This document shows positions 1 to 8,633 of a stretch of 63,832 nt of DNA, piece by piece (within the stretch, counting starts at the first letter, position 1; every line of letters starts with the position of its first letter). Source of the DNA: an uncultured Bacteroidota bacterium (GTDB lineage Bacteria > Bacteroidota > Bacteroidia > Bacteroidales > F082); contig UQNO01000008.1 in NCBI GenBank assembly GCA_900542475.1, positions 1 through 63,832 on the forward strand. Direction: 5' to 3'. The notes under the pieces were generated by a model. It was not told where the DNA came from, did no database searches, and saw only the letters and a program-made list of their open reading frames with translations. A program made the position numbers and the translations under genes.

Positions 1-139
1 ATTTTTGTGCGAAATCAGTTTGTTTAGAGTGATTATCATACTGTAAAAGAACAAAGGTCATGAATTTGCGGTTTGTCTTGGCATAAGATACTCTGCCGGG
101 ATTAATTTTTCACATTACCAAGTCATTTCAAAAAAGTTG

Positions 140-147
140 TATCTTTG
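140..147 (+). promoter_or_regulatory. Bacteroidota -7 promoter element (TATCTTTG)
   Basis: TATCTTTG matches the Bacteroidota sigma consensus TAnnTTTG. Transcription would start about 5-8 bases downstream, almost at the ATG at 155. It therefore argues against the upstream in-frame start at 137, which would put the promoter inside the gene. Confidence 0.6.
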
Positions 148-154
148 TGTCCTT

Positions 155-991
155 ATGATAAACACGAAAAAAGTAATCCTCATCACCGGAGGAAGTTCAG
201 GAATTGGCTTTGATTCCGCCATTGCGTTGGCCGGGCAGGGGCATAAGGTTTACGCTGCGGCGAGACGAACCGAGATGATGGCGCCGTTGAAAAAGCACGG
301 CATAGTGCCGCTCCATCTTGATGTCACCGATGAAAAATCCATGACCGAATGCGTGAAGGCGGTGCTTGATTCCGAAGGTCGCATCGACGTGTTGGTGAAC
401 AACGCAGGCTATGGTTATTTTGGCGCCATAGAAAACGTCACCATGGAAGAGGCGCGCAAGCAGATGGAAGTCAACATTTTCGGGTTGGCACGGATGTGTC
501 AGCTCGTGCTCCCGACGATGCGCTCGCAACAATCGGGGCGCATAATAAACATAGCGTCTATCGCCGGCAGGGCGACAATGTATTTCGGAGGCTGGTACAA
601 CGTCTCGAAGTACTCGGTGGAAGCATTCAGCGACGCGCTCCGTATGGAGACCAGGCCTTTCGGCATCGACGTGGTGATAATCGAGCCGAGCACCATCAAG
701 ACAAACTGGGGCATCATCGCCGCCGACAATCTTGAGAAATCATCAAGAGGAACAGCCTACGAGGAAAAAGGTCTCATCGAGGCACAAAACCTACACAAAG
801 CGTATAAGTCGAACATTTTTTCAAAGCCTGTCGTGGTGACTAAAGCCATCTGCAAGGCGGTGAACAGCCGCCGACCTCGCACACGCTACTGCATCGGAAG
901 AGGCGGCAAGACAGTGGTTTTTCTGCACAACGTGCTCCCAACACGATGCTGGGACAGAATCAACAGGATTATGACGAAAAAAATCTTGTAA
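155..991 (+). CDS. SDR family NAD(P)-dependent oxidoreductase
   Basis: Short-chain dehydrogenase/reductase of 278 residues, a soluble Rossmann-fold enzyme. Visible signatures are the N-terminal cofactor motif TGGSSGIGF, the NNAGYG motif after strand 4, the catalytic Ser in the IASIAG strand and the active-site pair YNVSK (Tyr-x-x-x-Lys). It resembles classical SDRs annotated as 3-oxoacyl reductase-like or retinol dehydrogenase-like, but nothing here fixes the substrate. The start at 155 was chosen because the upstream in-frame ATG at 137 overlaps the promoter. It stands alone on the + strand and converges with the DUF1846 gene. Confidence 0.88.
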   Translation: MINTKKVILITGGSSGIGFDSAIALAGQGHKVYAAARRTEMMAPLKKHGIVPLHLDVTDEKSMTECVKAVLDSEGRIDVLVNNAGYGYFGAIENVTMEEARKQMEVNIFGLARMCQLVLPTMRSQQSGRIINIASIAGRATMYFGGWYNVSKYSVEAFSDALRMETRPFGIDVVIIEPSTIKTNWGIIAADNLEKSSRGTAYEEKGLIEAQNLHKAYKSNIFSKPVVVTKAICKAVNSRRPRTRYCIGRGGKTVVFLHNVLPTRCWDRINRIMTKKIL

Positions 992-1005
992 AAAAGACTG
1001 GAGAC

Positions 1006-2466
1006 TTATTTCTTCACCGGGTCGCATGTCAGCCCGATGCCTAATTTCTTGAAGATTTTCCTGTCAACTTCGCTCAACATCACCGTCGAGTGCACTTGAC
1101 AACCATTTAGTTGAGGAAGCACGTCGAGGGCTTTTTTGCAGTTCTCGTCCCACAGGCTCAACATCGAGAGAGCCACAAGCACCTCGTCGGTATGCAGTCG
1201 CGGGTTCTTTCCGTTAAGGATACCGACCTTTGTCTTCTGTATAGGCTCAATCATAGCCTGTGGTATGAGTTTCACTTCATGACCGATACCTGCGATATGT
1301 TTGGTGGCGTTTAGAATCAACGCGGCACTTGAGCCGAGCAAAGAGCTGGCGTGTGCTGTGATGATGGTGCCGTCTTCAAGTTCGATGGCGCCACAGTGCT
1401 CGTTTTCCCGGGCCTTGCGCTCACGCGCCGCGATAGTGGTCTTGCGCTCGTCGGTGGTAATTTTAGCCTGCTTCATCAGGAGAGCGATTTTATTCACCTC
1501 GTTCTCACTGCCTTTGCCGGCAGCAAAATCACAAAGCGCCGTGTAATAACGTCTTATGATCTCGTCTTTCGAGGCTTTGCAACACACTTCGTCGTCGCTT
1601 AAGCAATATCCGGCCATATTAACGCCCATGTCGGTAGGCGATTTATAAGGATTCTCGCCATAGATGGATTCAAAAATGGCGTTCAGCACCGGGAAAATCT
1701 CTATGTCACGGTTATAGTTGATAGCCGTCTCGCCATAAGCCTCAAGATGGAACGGGTCAATCATATTGACATCGTTGAGGTCGGCGGTGGCAGCCTCATA
1801 AGCGATGTTGACAGGGTGTTTCAGCGGCAAGTTCCAAATCGGGAATGTCTCGTATTTCGCATAACCCGCCTTGATGCCGCGTTTGTTCTCATGATAAAGC
1901 TGGCTTAAACACACTGCCATCTTGCCGCTGCCAGGTCCGGGAGCGGTGATGATGACGAGAGGACGCATAGTCTCCACGTAATCATTTTTGCCGAAGCCGT
2001 CTTCCGAGTCGATGAGAGCCACGTTGTTGGGATACCCTTCTATGATGCGGTGATTATAAACCTTGATGCCTAATCTTTCCAGACGGGAACGATAAGCGTC
2101 GGCACTGGCCTGGCCGTTGTAGTGTGTGATAACGACGCTGTTGACCATAAATCCACGGCCGATAAACTCGTCGCGCAGACGCAGGACATCAACATCATAG
2201 GTTATGCCGAGGTCGCCGCGCACCTTGTTTTTCTCAATATCAACGGCACTGATGACGATGACGATTTCCGCCACGTCGGCAAGCTGCATCAACATCTGCA
2301 ACTTAATGTCTGGTTGGAATCCAGGCAAAACACGACTCGCATGGAAGTCGTCGAACAACTTCCCGCCAAATTCCAAATAAAGTTTATCGCCGAATTTCGC
2401 GATACGCTCCTTGATGTGCTCCGACTGTATCTTCAGGTATTTTTCGCTATCGAACCCGTATTTCAT
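1006..2466 (-). CDS. DUF1846 domain-containing protein
   Basis: About 486 residues, the usual full length for the DUF1846 family. The N-terminus (KYGFDSEKYLKIQSEHI) and the P-loop-like stretch PGPGSGKMAVCLSQLY near residue 180 are typical. Family members are cytoplasmic proteins of unknown biochemical role found mainly in Firmicutes and Bacteroidota. The ATG at 2466 is preferred because family members begin MKxGFD; another in-frame ATG lies four codons upstream. A single gene divided from the EFR1 ferredoxin gene by about 60 bases and likely transcribed from its own promoter. Confidence 0.85.
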   Translation of the reverse strand: MKYGFDSEKYLKIQSEHIKERIAKFGDKLYLEFGGKLFDDFHASRVLPGFQPDIKLQMLMQLADVAEIVIVISAVDIEKNKVRGDLGITYDVDVLRLRDEFIGRGFMVNSVVITHYNGQASADAYRSRLERLGIKVYNHRIIEGYPNNVALIDSEDGFGKNDYVETMRPLVIITAPGPGSGKMAVCLSQLYHENKRGIKAGYAKYETFPIWNLPLKHPVNIAYEAATADLNDVNMIDPFHLEAYGETAINYNRDIEIFPVLNAIFESIYGENPYKSPTDMGVNMAGYCLSDDEVCCKASKDEIIRRYYTALCDFAAGKGSENEVNKIALLMKQAKITTDERKTTIAARERKARENEHCGAIELEDGTIITAHASSLLGSSAALILNATKHIAGIGHEVKLIPQAMIEPIQKTKVGILNGKNPRLHTDEVLVALSMLSLWDENCKKALDVLPQLNGCQVHSTVMLSEVDRKIFKKLGIGLTCDPVKK

Positions 2467-2528
2467 GATGTTTAACATTTATCAATACGGGTTGCAAAGA
2501 TACACAAAATTTGTATTGGAAGATAAAA

Positions 2529-3281
2529 TTATTTAAAAAAATACTGTCCCTTGCCTTTCGTTTTATTGCCGTATTGGACAGCATGCATAGGGCAATAATG
2601 ATAGCAGGCATCGCAGGTGTTGCAGTTGCCATGCCAAACCGGGCGGTCGTTTTCGAGGGTGATATTCAGCAGCGGACACACTTTGACGCAGATGCCGCAA
2701 GCGACACACTCGTCGGTGCTGAAAAACGGCTTGTCGGACGCCCATTTGTAGAAACTCTTGCCGATGACATTGCTTTTGAAACGCGGCAGTCTTCCCCTTA
2801 TCATGTCGGAGCATTTCACACGTCGCCTGACGGATTCTATCACCTTCGGCAGCTTCTTCTTGGCTTTCACGATTTTCTCGTTAGCCACCTCCTCCCTATC
2901 CACGGTCATTCCCATAAAATTAATATAGGTGTTAGGCATCTTGAAACAAAAAGCGGCATCAAGTTCCAATCCTCTGCTCTTCAGTTCTTTACGGAAAATC
3001 TTCTCTGTCTCGCCCACGTTGTCGCCACATGTCACGGCTGTCCATATATATGACGGTTTGCCATTGACAATCAATTTATCGACAAACTCCTCGACCAGAC
3101 GAGGCGGTCGCCAAGAATAGACAGGATACACAAAACCCAACATCTCGTTTTCCAAGATGTTAAATTCAAAAAGACCATCACGTTGCGCCTCGGGGATGAA
3201 GATGAGTTTCTCGTCGAGTGCCTCTGCCATGCTCGTCGCGACAAAACGGCTGTTTCCGCATCCGGAATAGTAAAAAATCAT
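2529..3281 (-). CDS. EFR1 family flavodoxin-ferredoxin protein
   Basis: A 250-residue electron-transfer protein. The N-terminal half is a flavodoxin-like fold starting FYYSGCGNSRFVA (phosphate-binding loop), with a later FVYPVYSW strand as in EFR1 proteins. The C-terminal third carries two 4Fe-4S motifs: CVACGICVKVCP around residue 195 and CNTCDACYHYCP around residue 221. EFR1 proteins are thought to shuttle electrons in anaerobes; partners are unknown. Redox genes are not adjacent, so its donor and acceptor cannot be inferred from context. Confidence 0.88.
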   Translation of the reverse strand: MIFYYSGCGNSRFVATSMAEALDEKLIFIPEAQRDGLFEFNILENEMLGFVYPVYSWRPPRLVEEFVDKLIVNGKPSYIWTAVTCGDNVGETEKIFRKELKSRGLELDAAFCFKMPNTYINFMGMTVDREEVANEKIVKAKKKLPKVIESVRRRVKCSDMIRGRLPRFKSNVIGKSFYKWASDKPFFSTDECVACGICVKVCPLLNITLENDRPVWHGNCNTCDACYHYCPMHAVQYGNKTKGKGQYFFK

Positions 3282-3374
3282 AGTTTAGAAATTTATTTTC
3301 GCAAAAATAATAAAAAGCTTTTAACCCCATCGTTTAATTCTTCATGAAAAAAGTGATGCCAAGCATTTTTTTTG

Positions 3375-3382
3375 TATTTTTG
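3375..3382 (+). promoter_or_regulatory. Bacteroidota -7 promoter element (TATTTTTG) for marC-like gene
   Basis: TATTTTTG lies 26 bases ahead of the ATG at 3408. It probably drives the marC-like/CDF/NUDIX run and rules out the in-frame start at 3372, which precedes this element. Confidence 0.55.
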
Positions 3383-3407
3383 CACTTTAATTCAAGTAAA
3401 AAACATT

Positions 3408-3998
3408 ATGAAAGTAGATTTTATAGAAATTTTCGGGGCTTTTTTTGTAATGGCCGCCATCATTGACATTTTCGGGTCGATACCTATTTTTGTAAGCATG
3501 AAAGAGAACAACAAGGTCATCAAGGCAGGGCAGGCTTGTTTTGTGGCTTTGGCGTTGTTTCTGATGTTTTTCTTTGCCGGCGATGCCTTGCTCAAAGTCT
3601 TCGGCATCGACGCTGCCTCGTTCGCTGTCGCCGGTTCGTTTGTGCTTTTCGTTCTCGCCGTGGAGATGATTCTTGGACGCGAGATTATCAAAAACGAGGG
3701 TGGCTCTGGAGGCGCCAGCATTGTGCCCGTCGCATTCCCGCTCATCGCAGGTCCGGGAGCCTTGACAGCGTTGCTGTCGCTTCGAGCCGACTATCAGGTC
3801 ATCAATATCATGATTGGTCTCTTCCTCAACATAGCGTTGGTTTTTTTCGTCATACGCTCTCTTGACTTGGTGCAGCGACTTTTGGGTCAGAATTTCATCT
3901 TCATACTCCGCAAGTTCTTCGGTGTGATATTGCTTGCGATTGCTGTCAACATGTTCGTCAACAACATCAGCGTGATTATCTCGCAAGTAAGTAGATAG
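3408..3998 (+). CDS. MarC family integral membrane protein
   Basis: About 196 residues with roughly six hydrophobic helices, the normal size for MarC/UPF0056. Typical pieces are FFVMAAIIDIFGSIPIF at the N-terminus and the conserved VPVAFPLIAGPGALT loop in the middle. Located in the inner membrane. MarC was named for multiple antibiotic resistance, but the family's transport role is unproven. The CDF transporter follows after 6 bases, so the two are probably co-transcribed. Confidence 0.9.
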   Translation: MKVDFIEIFGAFFVMAAIIDIFGSIPIFVSMKENNKVIKAGQACFVALALFLMFFFAGDALLKVFGIDAASFAVAGSFVLFVLAVEMILGREIIKNEGGSGGASIVPVAFPLIAGPGALTALLSLRADYQVINIMIGLFLNIALVFFVIRSLDLVQRLLGQNFIFILRKFFGVILLAIAVNMFVNNISVIISQVSR

Positions 3999-4004
3999 TT
4001 AAAA

Positions 4005-4892
4005 ATGTCTCGCGAAAAAGAAATATACAAAGTCACCATCGTTGGCAGTGTTGTCAACACTTTACTGCTGATTTTCAAATTCGTGGCGGGGATTGTCGGG
4101 CATAGCGCCGCTATGATTGCCGACGCCGTACACACGCTCTCGGATTTTGCCACCGACATCATAGTGCTTGTTTTCGTGCGACTCGGCAGCCGTCCGACAG
4201 ACAAGTCGCACAACTATGGTTATGGCAAATATGAGACTTTAGCCATGACTATCATAGGGTTGGCTTTGATGGTTGTCGCTGTCGGCATCATAGTGGAAGG
4301 AGCCAAGAAAATTGCTTTCTGGTCGAGAGGCGGCATCATCGAGGAGCCGGACATGCTGGCATTCTGGGCAGCCATAATATCCATTGTGATGAAAGAGTTT
4401 GTTTATCGTTATTCGATAATCAAGGCCAAGAAATTAGATTCCAAGGCCGTGGAGGCCAATGCGTGGCATCATCGCAGCGACGCTCTGTCGTCGATAGGGA
4501 CAGCCCTCGGCATCAGCGGAGCCATCTTCCTCAACGACCGTTGGGCGATACTCGACCCGATAGCCTCGGTGGTGGTGGGAGCCTTCATCGTCAAGGTGGC
4601 GTTTGGTCTTTTGAAAGACGGCATCGGCGACCTCTTGGAGCAGTCGCTGCCAGACAAAATTGAAAACGAAATCCTACAGCTGGTCAGTGAAATCCCCGGC
4701 GTGGCAGCGCCTCACAACCTGTGTACACGCCGCATCGGCAATCGTTACGCCATAGAGATTCATATAAGAATGAATGGCGACATCAGCCTACACGAGGCAC
4801 ATAACAAAGCCACGGAAGTGGAGAATGTGCTTCGAGAGCACTATGGCAAAGAGACACACATAGCCGTCCATGTAGAACCCCTTGACAAATAA
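4005..4892 (+). CDS. Cation diffusion facilitator (CDF) metal transporter
   Basis: A 295-residue CDF protein with six predicted membrane helices and a C-terminal cytoplasmic domain. The metal-site motif HxxxD/DxxxD pattern is visible as DAVHTLSDFATD in helix 2 and HHRSDALSS in helix 5. CDF proteins export divalent cations (Zn, Co, Fe, Mn) by proton antiport. The metal specificity cannot be decided. It sits between the MarC-like gene (6-base gap) and the NUDIX gene (10-base gap). Confidence 0.92.
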   Translation: MSREKEIYKVTIVGSVVNTLLLIFKFVAGIVGHSAAMIADAVHTLSDFATDIIVLVFVRLGSRPTDKSHNYGYGKYETLAMTIIGLALMVVAVGIIVEGAKKIAFWSRGGIIEEPDMLAFWAAIISIVMKEFVYRYSIIKAKKLDSKAVEANAWHHRSDALSSIGTALGISGAIFLNDRWAILDPIASVVVGAFIVKVAFGLLKDGIGDLLEQSLPDKIENEILQLVSEIPGVAAPHNLCTRRIGNRYAIEIHIRMNGDISLHEAHNKATEVENVLREHYGKETHIAVHVEPLDK

Positions 4893-4902
4893 ACAATTAT
4901 CA

Positions 4903-5367
4903 ATGTCGTACACTTACAAATATCCGAGACCTGCCGTCACCGCCGACTGCGTGGTGATTACAAAGGGAAGAGAGCCCATGGTGCTGCTGATTCAGCGCGG
5001 CAACGAGCCTTTCAAGGGGCAGTGGGCGTTTCCAGGCGGGTTCATGAACATAGATGAGACCACAGAACAATGCGCTGTCAGAGAACTTGAAGAAGAAACC
5101 GGCATAAAAGTGTCCGAAACACATCAGATAGGAGCATACTCGAAGGTGGACAGAGACCCGCGAGGACGCACGGTGACAGTGGCGTATCTCGCCATAACAG
5201 ACAATGCAGAAGCCGTCAAAGGTCGCGACGACGCCGCCAAAGCACAGTGGTTCCCAATCTCAACACTGCCAAAATTAGCCTTCGACCACGAGGAAATAAT
5301 GACCGACGCATTGCGCTGCTTCAACAGAATCGTGAAAACCGACATGACATCAAAGAACCCGTTTTAA
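4903..5367 (+). CDS. NUDIX hydrolase
   Basis: About 154 residues with a complete Nudix box: GGFMNIDETTEQCAVRE followed by LEEETGI, i.e. Gx5Ex7REuxEExGu. Family members hydrolyse nucleoside diphosphate derivatives such as ADP-ribose, NADH or oxidised nucleotides. The N-terminus (YPRPAVTADCVVI) resembles Nudix proteins of the NrtR/ADP-ribose pyrophosphatase group, without the winged-helix domain. The ATG at 4903 is preferred over an upstream TTG that would overlap the CDF gene. Confidence 0.88.
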   Translation: MSYTYKYPRPAVTADCVVITKGREPMVLLIQRGNEPFKGQWAFPGGFMNIDETTEQCAVRELEEETGIKVSETHQIGAYSKVDRDPRGRTVTVAYLAITDNAEAVKGRDDAAKAQWFPISTLPKLAFDHEEIMTDALRCFNRIVKTDMTSKNPF

Positions 5368-5440
5368 CCAAAACCGCATATTAAGATTTTTTTAAAAGCG
5401 CCACGGATTCTGATTAGTAATCTTCAGCGAAACGACAAAA

Positions 5441-6013
5441 ATGAGAAAAACACTTCAAGTTTTGACAATTTGCATCTCCACCATGCTAATGTTTTCCTGT
5501 GAAAACGACAGTGCCATACGAAAGATGTGCCAAGATATTCACAATCAATATCCTTTAGCCACGCTACAAGACATATACAAGACCTGTTATCAAGACTTTT
5601 TCGGTGCGGAGCATCTCATGAACGACACCGCCGCGGCGAGATATTTCATCAATTATGAACTTGAGCGATGCAAAGACACCGACTTAAGCCCCATGCCGAA
5701 GCGCGAGCCCACAGGCTTCCGTCATCGTTTTGCGAGGATTAATTTCTCAAATATCATAGAAGGCGAAATGACGGAGGAGCAGCTGGTCATGATGTTCATC
5801 GACGCAGCGGGGAAAGACAACGCCTACGGCGACGACTGGTTGTCGGAATGGCTCCGCGTCGAGAAGATAGCGCTGGAAGTGAATCCTGATTGGAGAGATG
5901 AGGAGTTGCAATCAGAACTGATTGAAGCCGCCAGGGGCGGCAACGCGGTGCGCCACAGCGACGCGTTTCGCAACAACTACAACCCGCACTATAGGATTGT
6001 CAGGAATTTTTAA
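5441..6013 (+). CDS. Hypothetical lipoprotein
   Basis: 190 residues. The N-terminus is a signal sequence with a lipobox (LMFSC, Cys around residue 20), so a lipid-anchored envelope protein. The rest is soluble, charged and rich in aromatic residues; I do not recognise a known fold. It ends in a convergent 14-base overlap with the thioesterase gene on the other strand. The preceding intergenic region shows no clear TAnnTTTG. Confidence 0.7.
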   Translation: MRKTLQVLTICISTMLMFSCENDSAIRKMCQDIHNQYPLATLQDIYKTCYQDFFGAEHLMNDTAAARYFINYELERCKDTDLSPMPKREPTGFRHRFARINFSNIIEGEMTEEQLVMMFIDAAGKDNAYGDDWLSEWLRVEKIALEVNPDWRDEELQSELIEAARGGNAVRHSDAFRNNYNPHYRIVRNF

Positions 6014-6398
6014 TTCTTTCGTAAAGCTCGGGCAACCGTTTCCGTATCACCACCGGGTGTCCGTTCTCGATGAAGCAGTGCACGCTGCGCCCTTCGGCCA
6101 CGAGTTTGCCGTTTTTTCGCATTGTATAGTCAAACTCGAATTTCAGCTCGCTCATATTGCCGATGCACACCTCCACCTCCACTATGTCTTTGAACGTAGT
6201 CGGGCTCTTGTATTTGCACTCTATGGAAACGACGGGCGACACCACGCCGTCAGCCTCGATTTTGTCAAAGCCCCAGCCTAATTTGTCGAGATAATCTACG
6301 CGAGCCTCCTCCATGATTCTCACATAGTTGGAGTGATGAGTGATACCCATGCGGTCGCATTCGTAATACCTGATTTCGTGTCTGTAAATATGATGCAT
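6000..6398 (-). CDS. Acyl-CoA thioesterase, 4HBT/YbgC-like hot-dog fold
   Basis: 132 residues, normal for hot-dog thioesterases of the YbgC/FadM type. The active-site region YYECDRMGITHHSNYVRIME carries the conserved Asp and the HxSNY pattern. Such enzymes hydrolyse short- to medium-chain or hydroxybenzoyl-CoA thioesters in the cytoplasm. It lies 11 bases downstream of queF and may be read from the preQ1-controlled transcript, although it has no known role in queuosine synthesis. Confidence 0.87.
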   Translation of the reverse strand: MHHIYRHEIRYYECDRMGITHHSNYVRIMEEARVDYLDKLGWGFDKIEADGVVSPVVSIECKYKSPTTFKDIVEVEVCIGNMSELKFEFDYTMRKNGKLVAEGRSVHCFIENGHPVVIRKRLPELYERIKNS

Positions 6399-6409
6399 AA
6401 TTCAAAGTC

Positions 6410-6871
6410 CTATCCAATCTGATGATTTCTGATTCTATCCTCCGCCATAGCCTCGTATTTCGTTCCCTGCCGTCCGTAGTTGGCATAAGGATAAATGCTG
6501 ATGCCGCCTCTCGGAACGAACAAACCCACGACCTCAATGTAACGCGGGTTCATCAATTTCACTAAATCATTAAGAATGACATTGACCACATCTTCATGAA
6601 AATCGCCATGGTTTCTGAAAGAAAAGAGATATAGCTTCAAACTCTTGCTCTCCACCATACGCTCATCTGGAATGTACAGAATCTTTATCTCTCCGAAGTC
6701 GGGCTGGTTAGTGATAGGGCACAAGGTGGTGAACTCCGGACAGTTGAACTGCACCCAATAGTCGCGTTCAGCATGACGGTTCTCGAAAGCCTCCAGCACC
6801 TCCGGCGCGTATGTCTCCGGGATTTCGGCTTTACGGCCAAGCGACTTCAAATTATCATTTTCTCTATTCAT
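6410..6871 (-). CDS. queF: NADPH-dependent 7-cyano-7-deazaguanine reductase
   Basis: Reduces preQ0 to preQ1, the last step of preQ1 synthesis. The 153-residue length matches unimodular QueF. Seen in sequence: the catalytic cysteine in FTTLCPITNQPDFGE, the QueF motif with ESKSLKLYLFSFRNHG, and HEDV. It follows queE by two bases in the queC-D-E-F operon, so it is under the control of the preQ1 riboswitch upstream of queC. Confidence 0.96.
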   Translation of the reverse strand: MNRENDNLKSLGRKAEIPETYAPEVLEAFENRHAERDYWVQFNCPEFTTLCPITNQPDFGEIKILYIPDERMVESKSLKLYLFSFRNHGDFHEDVVNVILNDLVKLMNPRYIEVVGLFVPRGGISIYPYANYGRQGTKYEAMAEDRIRNHQIG

Positions 6872-6873
6872 AA

Positions 6874-7458
6874 CTATTTGATATTAAATATTTTATGCAT
6901 CTGAAACGAGAGTCTCCACATTGGATGCTCCTTGCAAAACTCTATTGTCTTCTTAATTATCTCGGCATTTTTTTCTGCGTCGCCAGTGTCACAAGGCTGC
7001 AAAAAGCGATGTCTTATATTGATGTTTTCATAAAAACGGGGCTCAATCTCTCCGTCAAAAATCACTTTCAGTTCATCGGCCTCGCGCAAAACAGGAGACG
7101 CCTTCTCTCCCGAATAGAGGTCTTTCGGCGACATTGTAATCCAATCGACATTATGTGGCAGCTCGACGGTTCCGTTAGTCTCTACCGCCACTGTCTTTCC
7201 GAGCAGATGAAGCATCTCCACCAACGATTCTGTGAGTTGCAGCCCCGGCTCGCCACCTGTTATGACCACTAAATTCGCCTTGTATCTCGACACTTCCTCT
7301 ATTATATCGCCTTCTGTCATCTCCTTGCCATCGGCGTGGTTGGTATCGCAAAACGGACACCGCAGGTTGCATCCGCTGAAACGGACAAACACTGCCGGTG
7401 TTCCGGTGTTAAAGCCTTCGCCCTGCAGCGAATAGAATATCTCGTTGACGCGCATCAT
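6874..7458 (-). CDS. queE: 7-carboxy-7-deazaguanine synthase (radical SAM)
   Basis: Converts 6-carboxytetrahydropterin to 7-carboxy-7-deazaguanine. The 194 residues begin VNEIFYSLQGEG, a QueE signature. The radical-SAM cluster motif is CNLRCPFC (CxxxCxxC) near residue 31, followed by DTNH. VVITGGEP is the SAM-contacting GGE motif. The start overlaps the queD stop by four bases, so translation is probably coupled. Confidence 0.96.
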   Translation of the reverse strand: MMRVNEIFYSLQGEGFNTGTPAVFVRFSGCNLRCPFCDTNHADGKEMTEGDIIEEVSRYKANLVVITGGEPGLQLTESLVEMLHLLGKTVAVETNGTVELPHNVDWITMSPKDLYSGEKASPVLREADELKVIFDGEIEPRFYENINIRHRFLQPCDTGDAEKNAEIIKKTIEFCKEHPMWRLSFQMHKIFNIK

Positions 7459-7790
7459 TCGTCTTTTTCGTAAGATGCGACATTACCTGTCGTTTCCTGC
7501 ACATCGACACGGTAGCAGTTCGTTATCTGTTCGCAGCACCAGCGCGCGATATTCTCGGCTGTCGGGTTGCATTTCAGCACCTCGTTGACGACTTTGTGGT
7601 CCAAGGTATCGACGATGCGGCGTTTTATCTCGGAGAAATCGACCACCATGCCGTTTTCGTCAAGTTCTTTGGCTTTGCAATAGATGGTGATTATCCAATT
7701 ATGTCCGTGCAACGAGCGGCACTTGCTCGGGTAATCGAGCGCAAGTTGGTGTGCGCCTGCCACTTCTATTGTTTTCTTGATGTAGTACAT
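7455..7790 (-). CDS. queD: 6-carboxy-5,6,7,8-tetrahydropterin synthase
   Basis: Turns dihydroneopterin triphosphate into 6-carboxytetrahydropterin. At 111 residues it is a usual small QueD. The zinc-binding histidines are visible in GAHQL and LHGHNW, the catalytic Cys in SKCRSLHGH, and the NGMVVDF motif is present. It sits between queC (3-base gap) and queE (4-base overlap). Confidence 0.95.
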   Translation of the reverse strand: MYYIKKTIEVAGAHQLALDYPSKCRSLHGHNWIITIYCKAKELDENGMVVDFSEIKRRIVDTLDHKVVNEVLKCNPTAENIARWCCEQITNCYRVDVQETTGNVASYEKDE

Positions 7791-7793
7791 TTC

Positions 7794-8444
7794 TTAATCC
7801 TCGTAAATTGTCGGGTCAATTATTCCGGCTTTTCGGAAAGCCTCAACACGTTCGCGGCAAGTGCCGCAGCGTCCGCAGTGGCGTTCTCCCCCGCGGTAGC
7901 ACGAATAGGTCTTGCCATAGTCTATACCGAGCGCGGCACCTCTTTTCACGATGTCGCTTTTAGCGATGCCGGTGTATGGCGCCACGAGCCGCACACCTTC
8001 GTATGTGCCTGCCCGCATCGCGTCGTCCATCGCCCTCACGAAGTCATGACGGCAGTCGGGATATACGGCATGATCGCCGCCGTGGTTGGCGATGAGCACA
8101 CGCTGGAGACCGCGGCTCTCGGCGATACCGCAAGCCACCGACAGCATGATGCCGTTACGGAAAGGCACCACAGTGCTGCGCATATTGTCGTCGTCATAGT
8201 CGCCCTCCGGAACAGCCTCTGCGCCCGCTGTCAATGAAGAGGCTAAATACCTGCCGACGAAGGCTATGTCTATCACAAGATGTTCGATGCCCAAATGTTG
8301 GCAATGCCAGCGGGCGCACGACATCTCACGCGACGCGTGGTTGCTGCCATAGTCGAAGGTAACCGCCAAGGCAATACGCTCACGCTCCTCGTAGAGAAGC
8401 GTGGTGGAGTCGAGACCGCCAGAATAAATGATTACCGAATCCAT
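7794..8444 (-). CDS. queC: 7-cyano-7-deazaguanine synthase
   Basis: ATP-dependent conversion of 7-carboxy-7-deazaguanine to preQ0. The PP-loop motif SGGLDSTTLL is at the N-terminus, and a zinc site (CYRG...CGRCGTCRERVEAF) is at the C-terminus. The start MDSVIIYSGG at 8444 is chosen: an in-frame upstream start at 8477 would lie inside the preQ1 riboswitch. First gene of the operon queC-queD-queE-queF with a possible thioesterase at the end. No folE-type gene is seen nearby. Confidence 0.96.
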   Translation of the reverse strand: MDSVIIYSGGLDSTTLLYEERERIALAVTFDYGSNHASREMSCARWHCQHLGIEHLVIDIAFVGRYLASSLTAGAEAVPEGDYDDDNMRSTVVPFRNGIMLSVACGIAESRGLQRVLIANHGGDHAVYPDCRHDFVRAMDDAMRAGTYEGVRLVAPYTGIAKSDIVKRGAALGIDYGKTYSCYRGGERHCGRCGTCRERVEAFRKAGIIDPTIYED

Positions 8445-8446
8445 AT

Positions 8447-8482
8447 CCTTGTTTTGTTGAAGAGGGTTCCCAAGCACCCCTG
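8447..8482 (-). promoter_or_regulatory. preQ1 class I riboswitch
   Basis: On the minus strand a GGGGU/ACCCU stem encloses a loop containing GCUUGGGA and is followed by the A-rich tail CAACAAAACAAGG. That tail is nearly identical to the end of the well-studied Thermoanaerobacter preQ1-I aptamer. Loop bases CUU can pair with AAG of the tail, giving the H-type pseudoknot. The AAGG lies two bases before the queC ATG, so ligand binding should block translation initiation. The downstream genes make preQ1, which fits feedback control. Confidence 0.88.
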
Positions 8483-8498
8483 ATTACTTAATTGTGTG

Positions 8499-8506
8499 CA
8501 AAGATA
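8499..8506 (-). promoter_or_regulatory. Promoter -7 element of the que operon
   Basis: TATCTTTG on the minus strand, about 17 bases before the riboswitch stem. Transcription would begin near 8490, so the leader consists almost only of the aptamer. Confidence 0.6.
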
Positions 8507-8603
8507 CTGTTTTTTTTAATATCACGCCGATTTTTTTATTCATCTTGACAACCATGCAAGCAATTTATGGAAACAAATCATCAGGAAATCAAACAAAAAT
8601 TGC

Positions 8604-8611
8604 TAAATTTG
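8604..8611 (+). promoter_or_regulatory. Promoter -7 element (TAAATTTG) of rmuC
   Basis: TAAATTTG lies 23 bases before the rmuC ATG at 8634, matching TAnnTTTG. It is divergent from the que operon promoter. Confidence 0.5.
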
Positions 8612-8633
8612 CAACTTTAATAGCATATCACCC

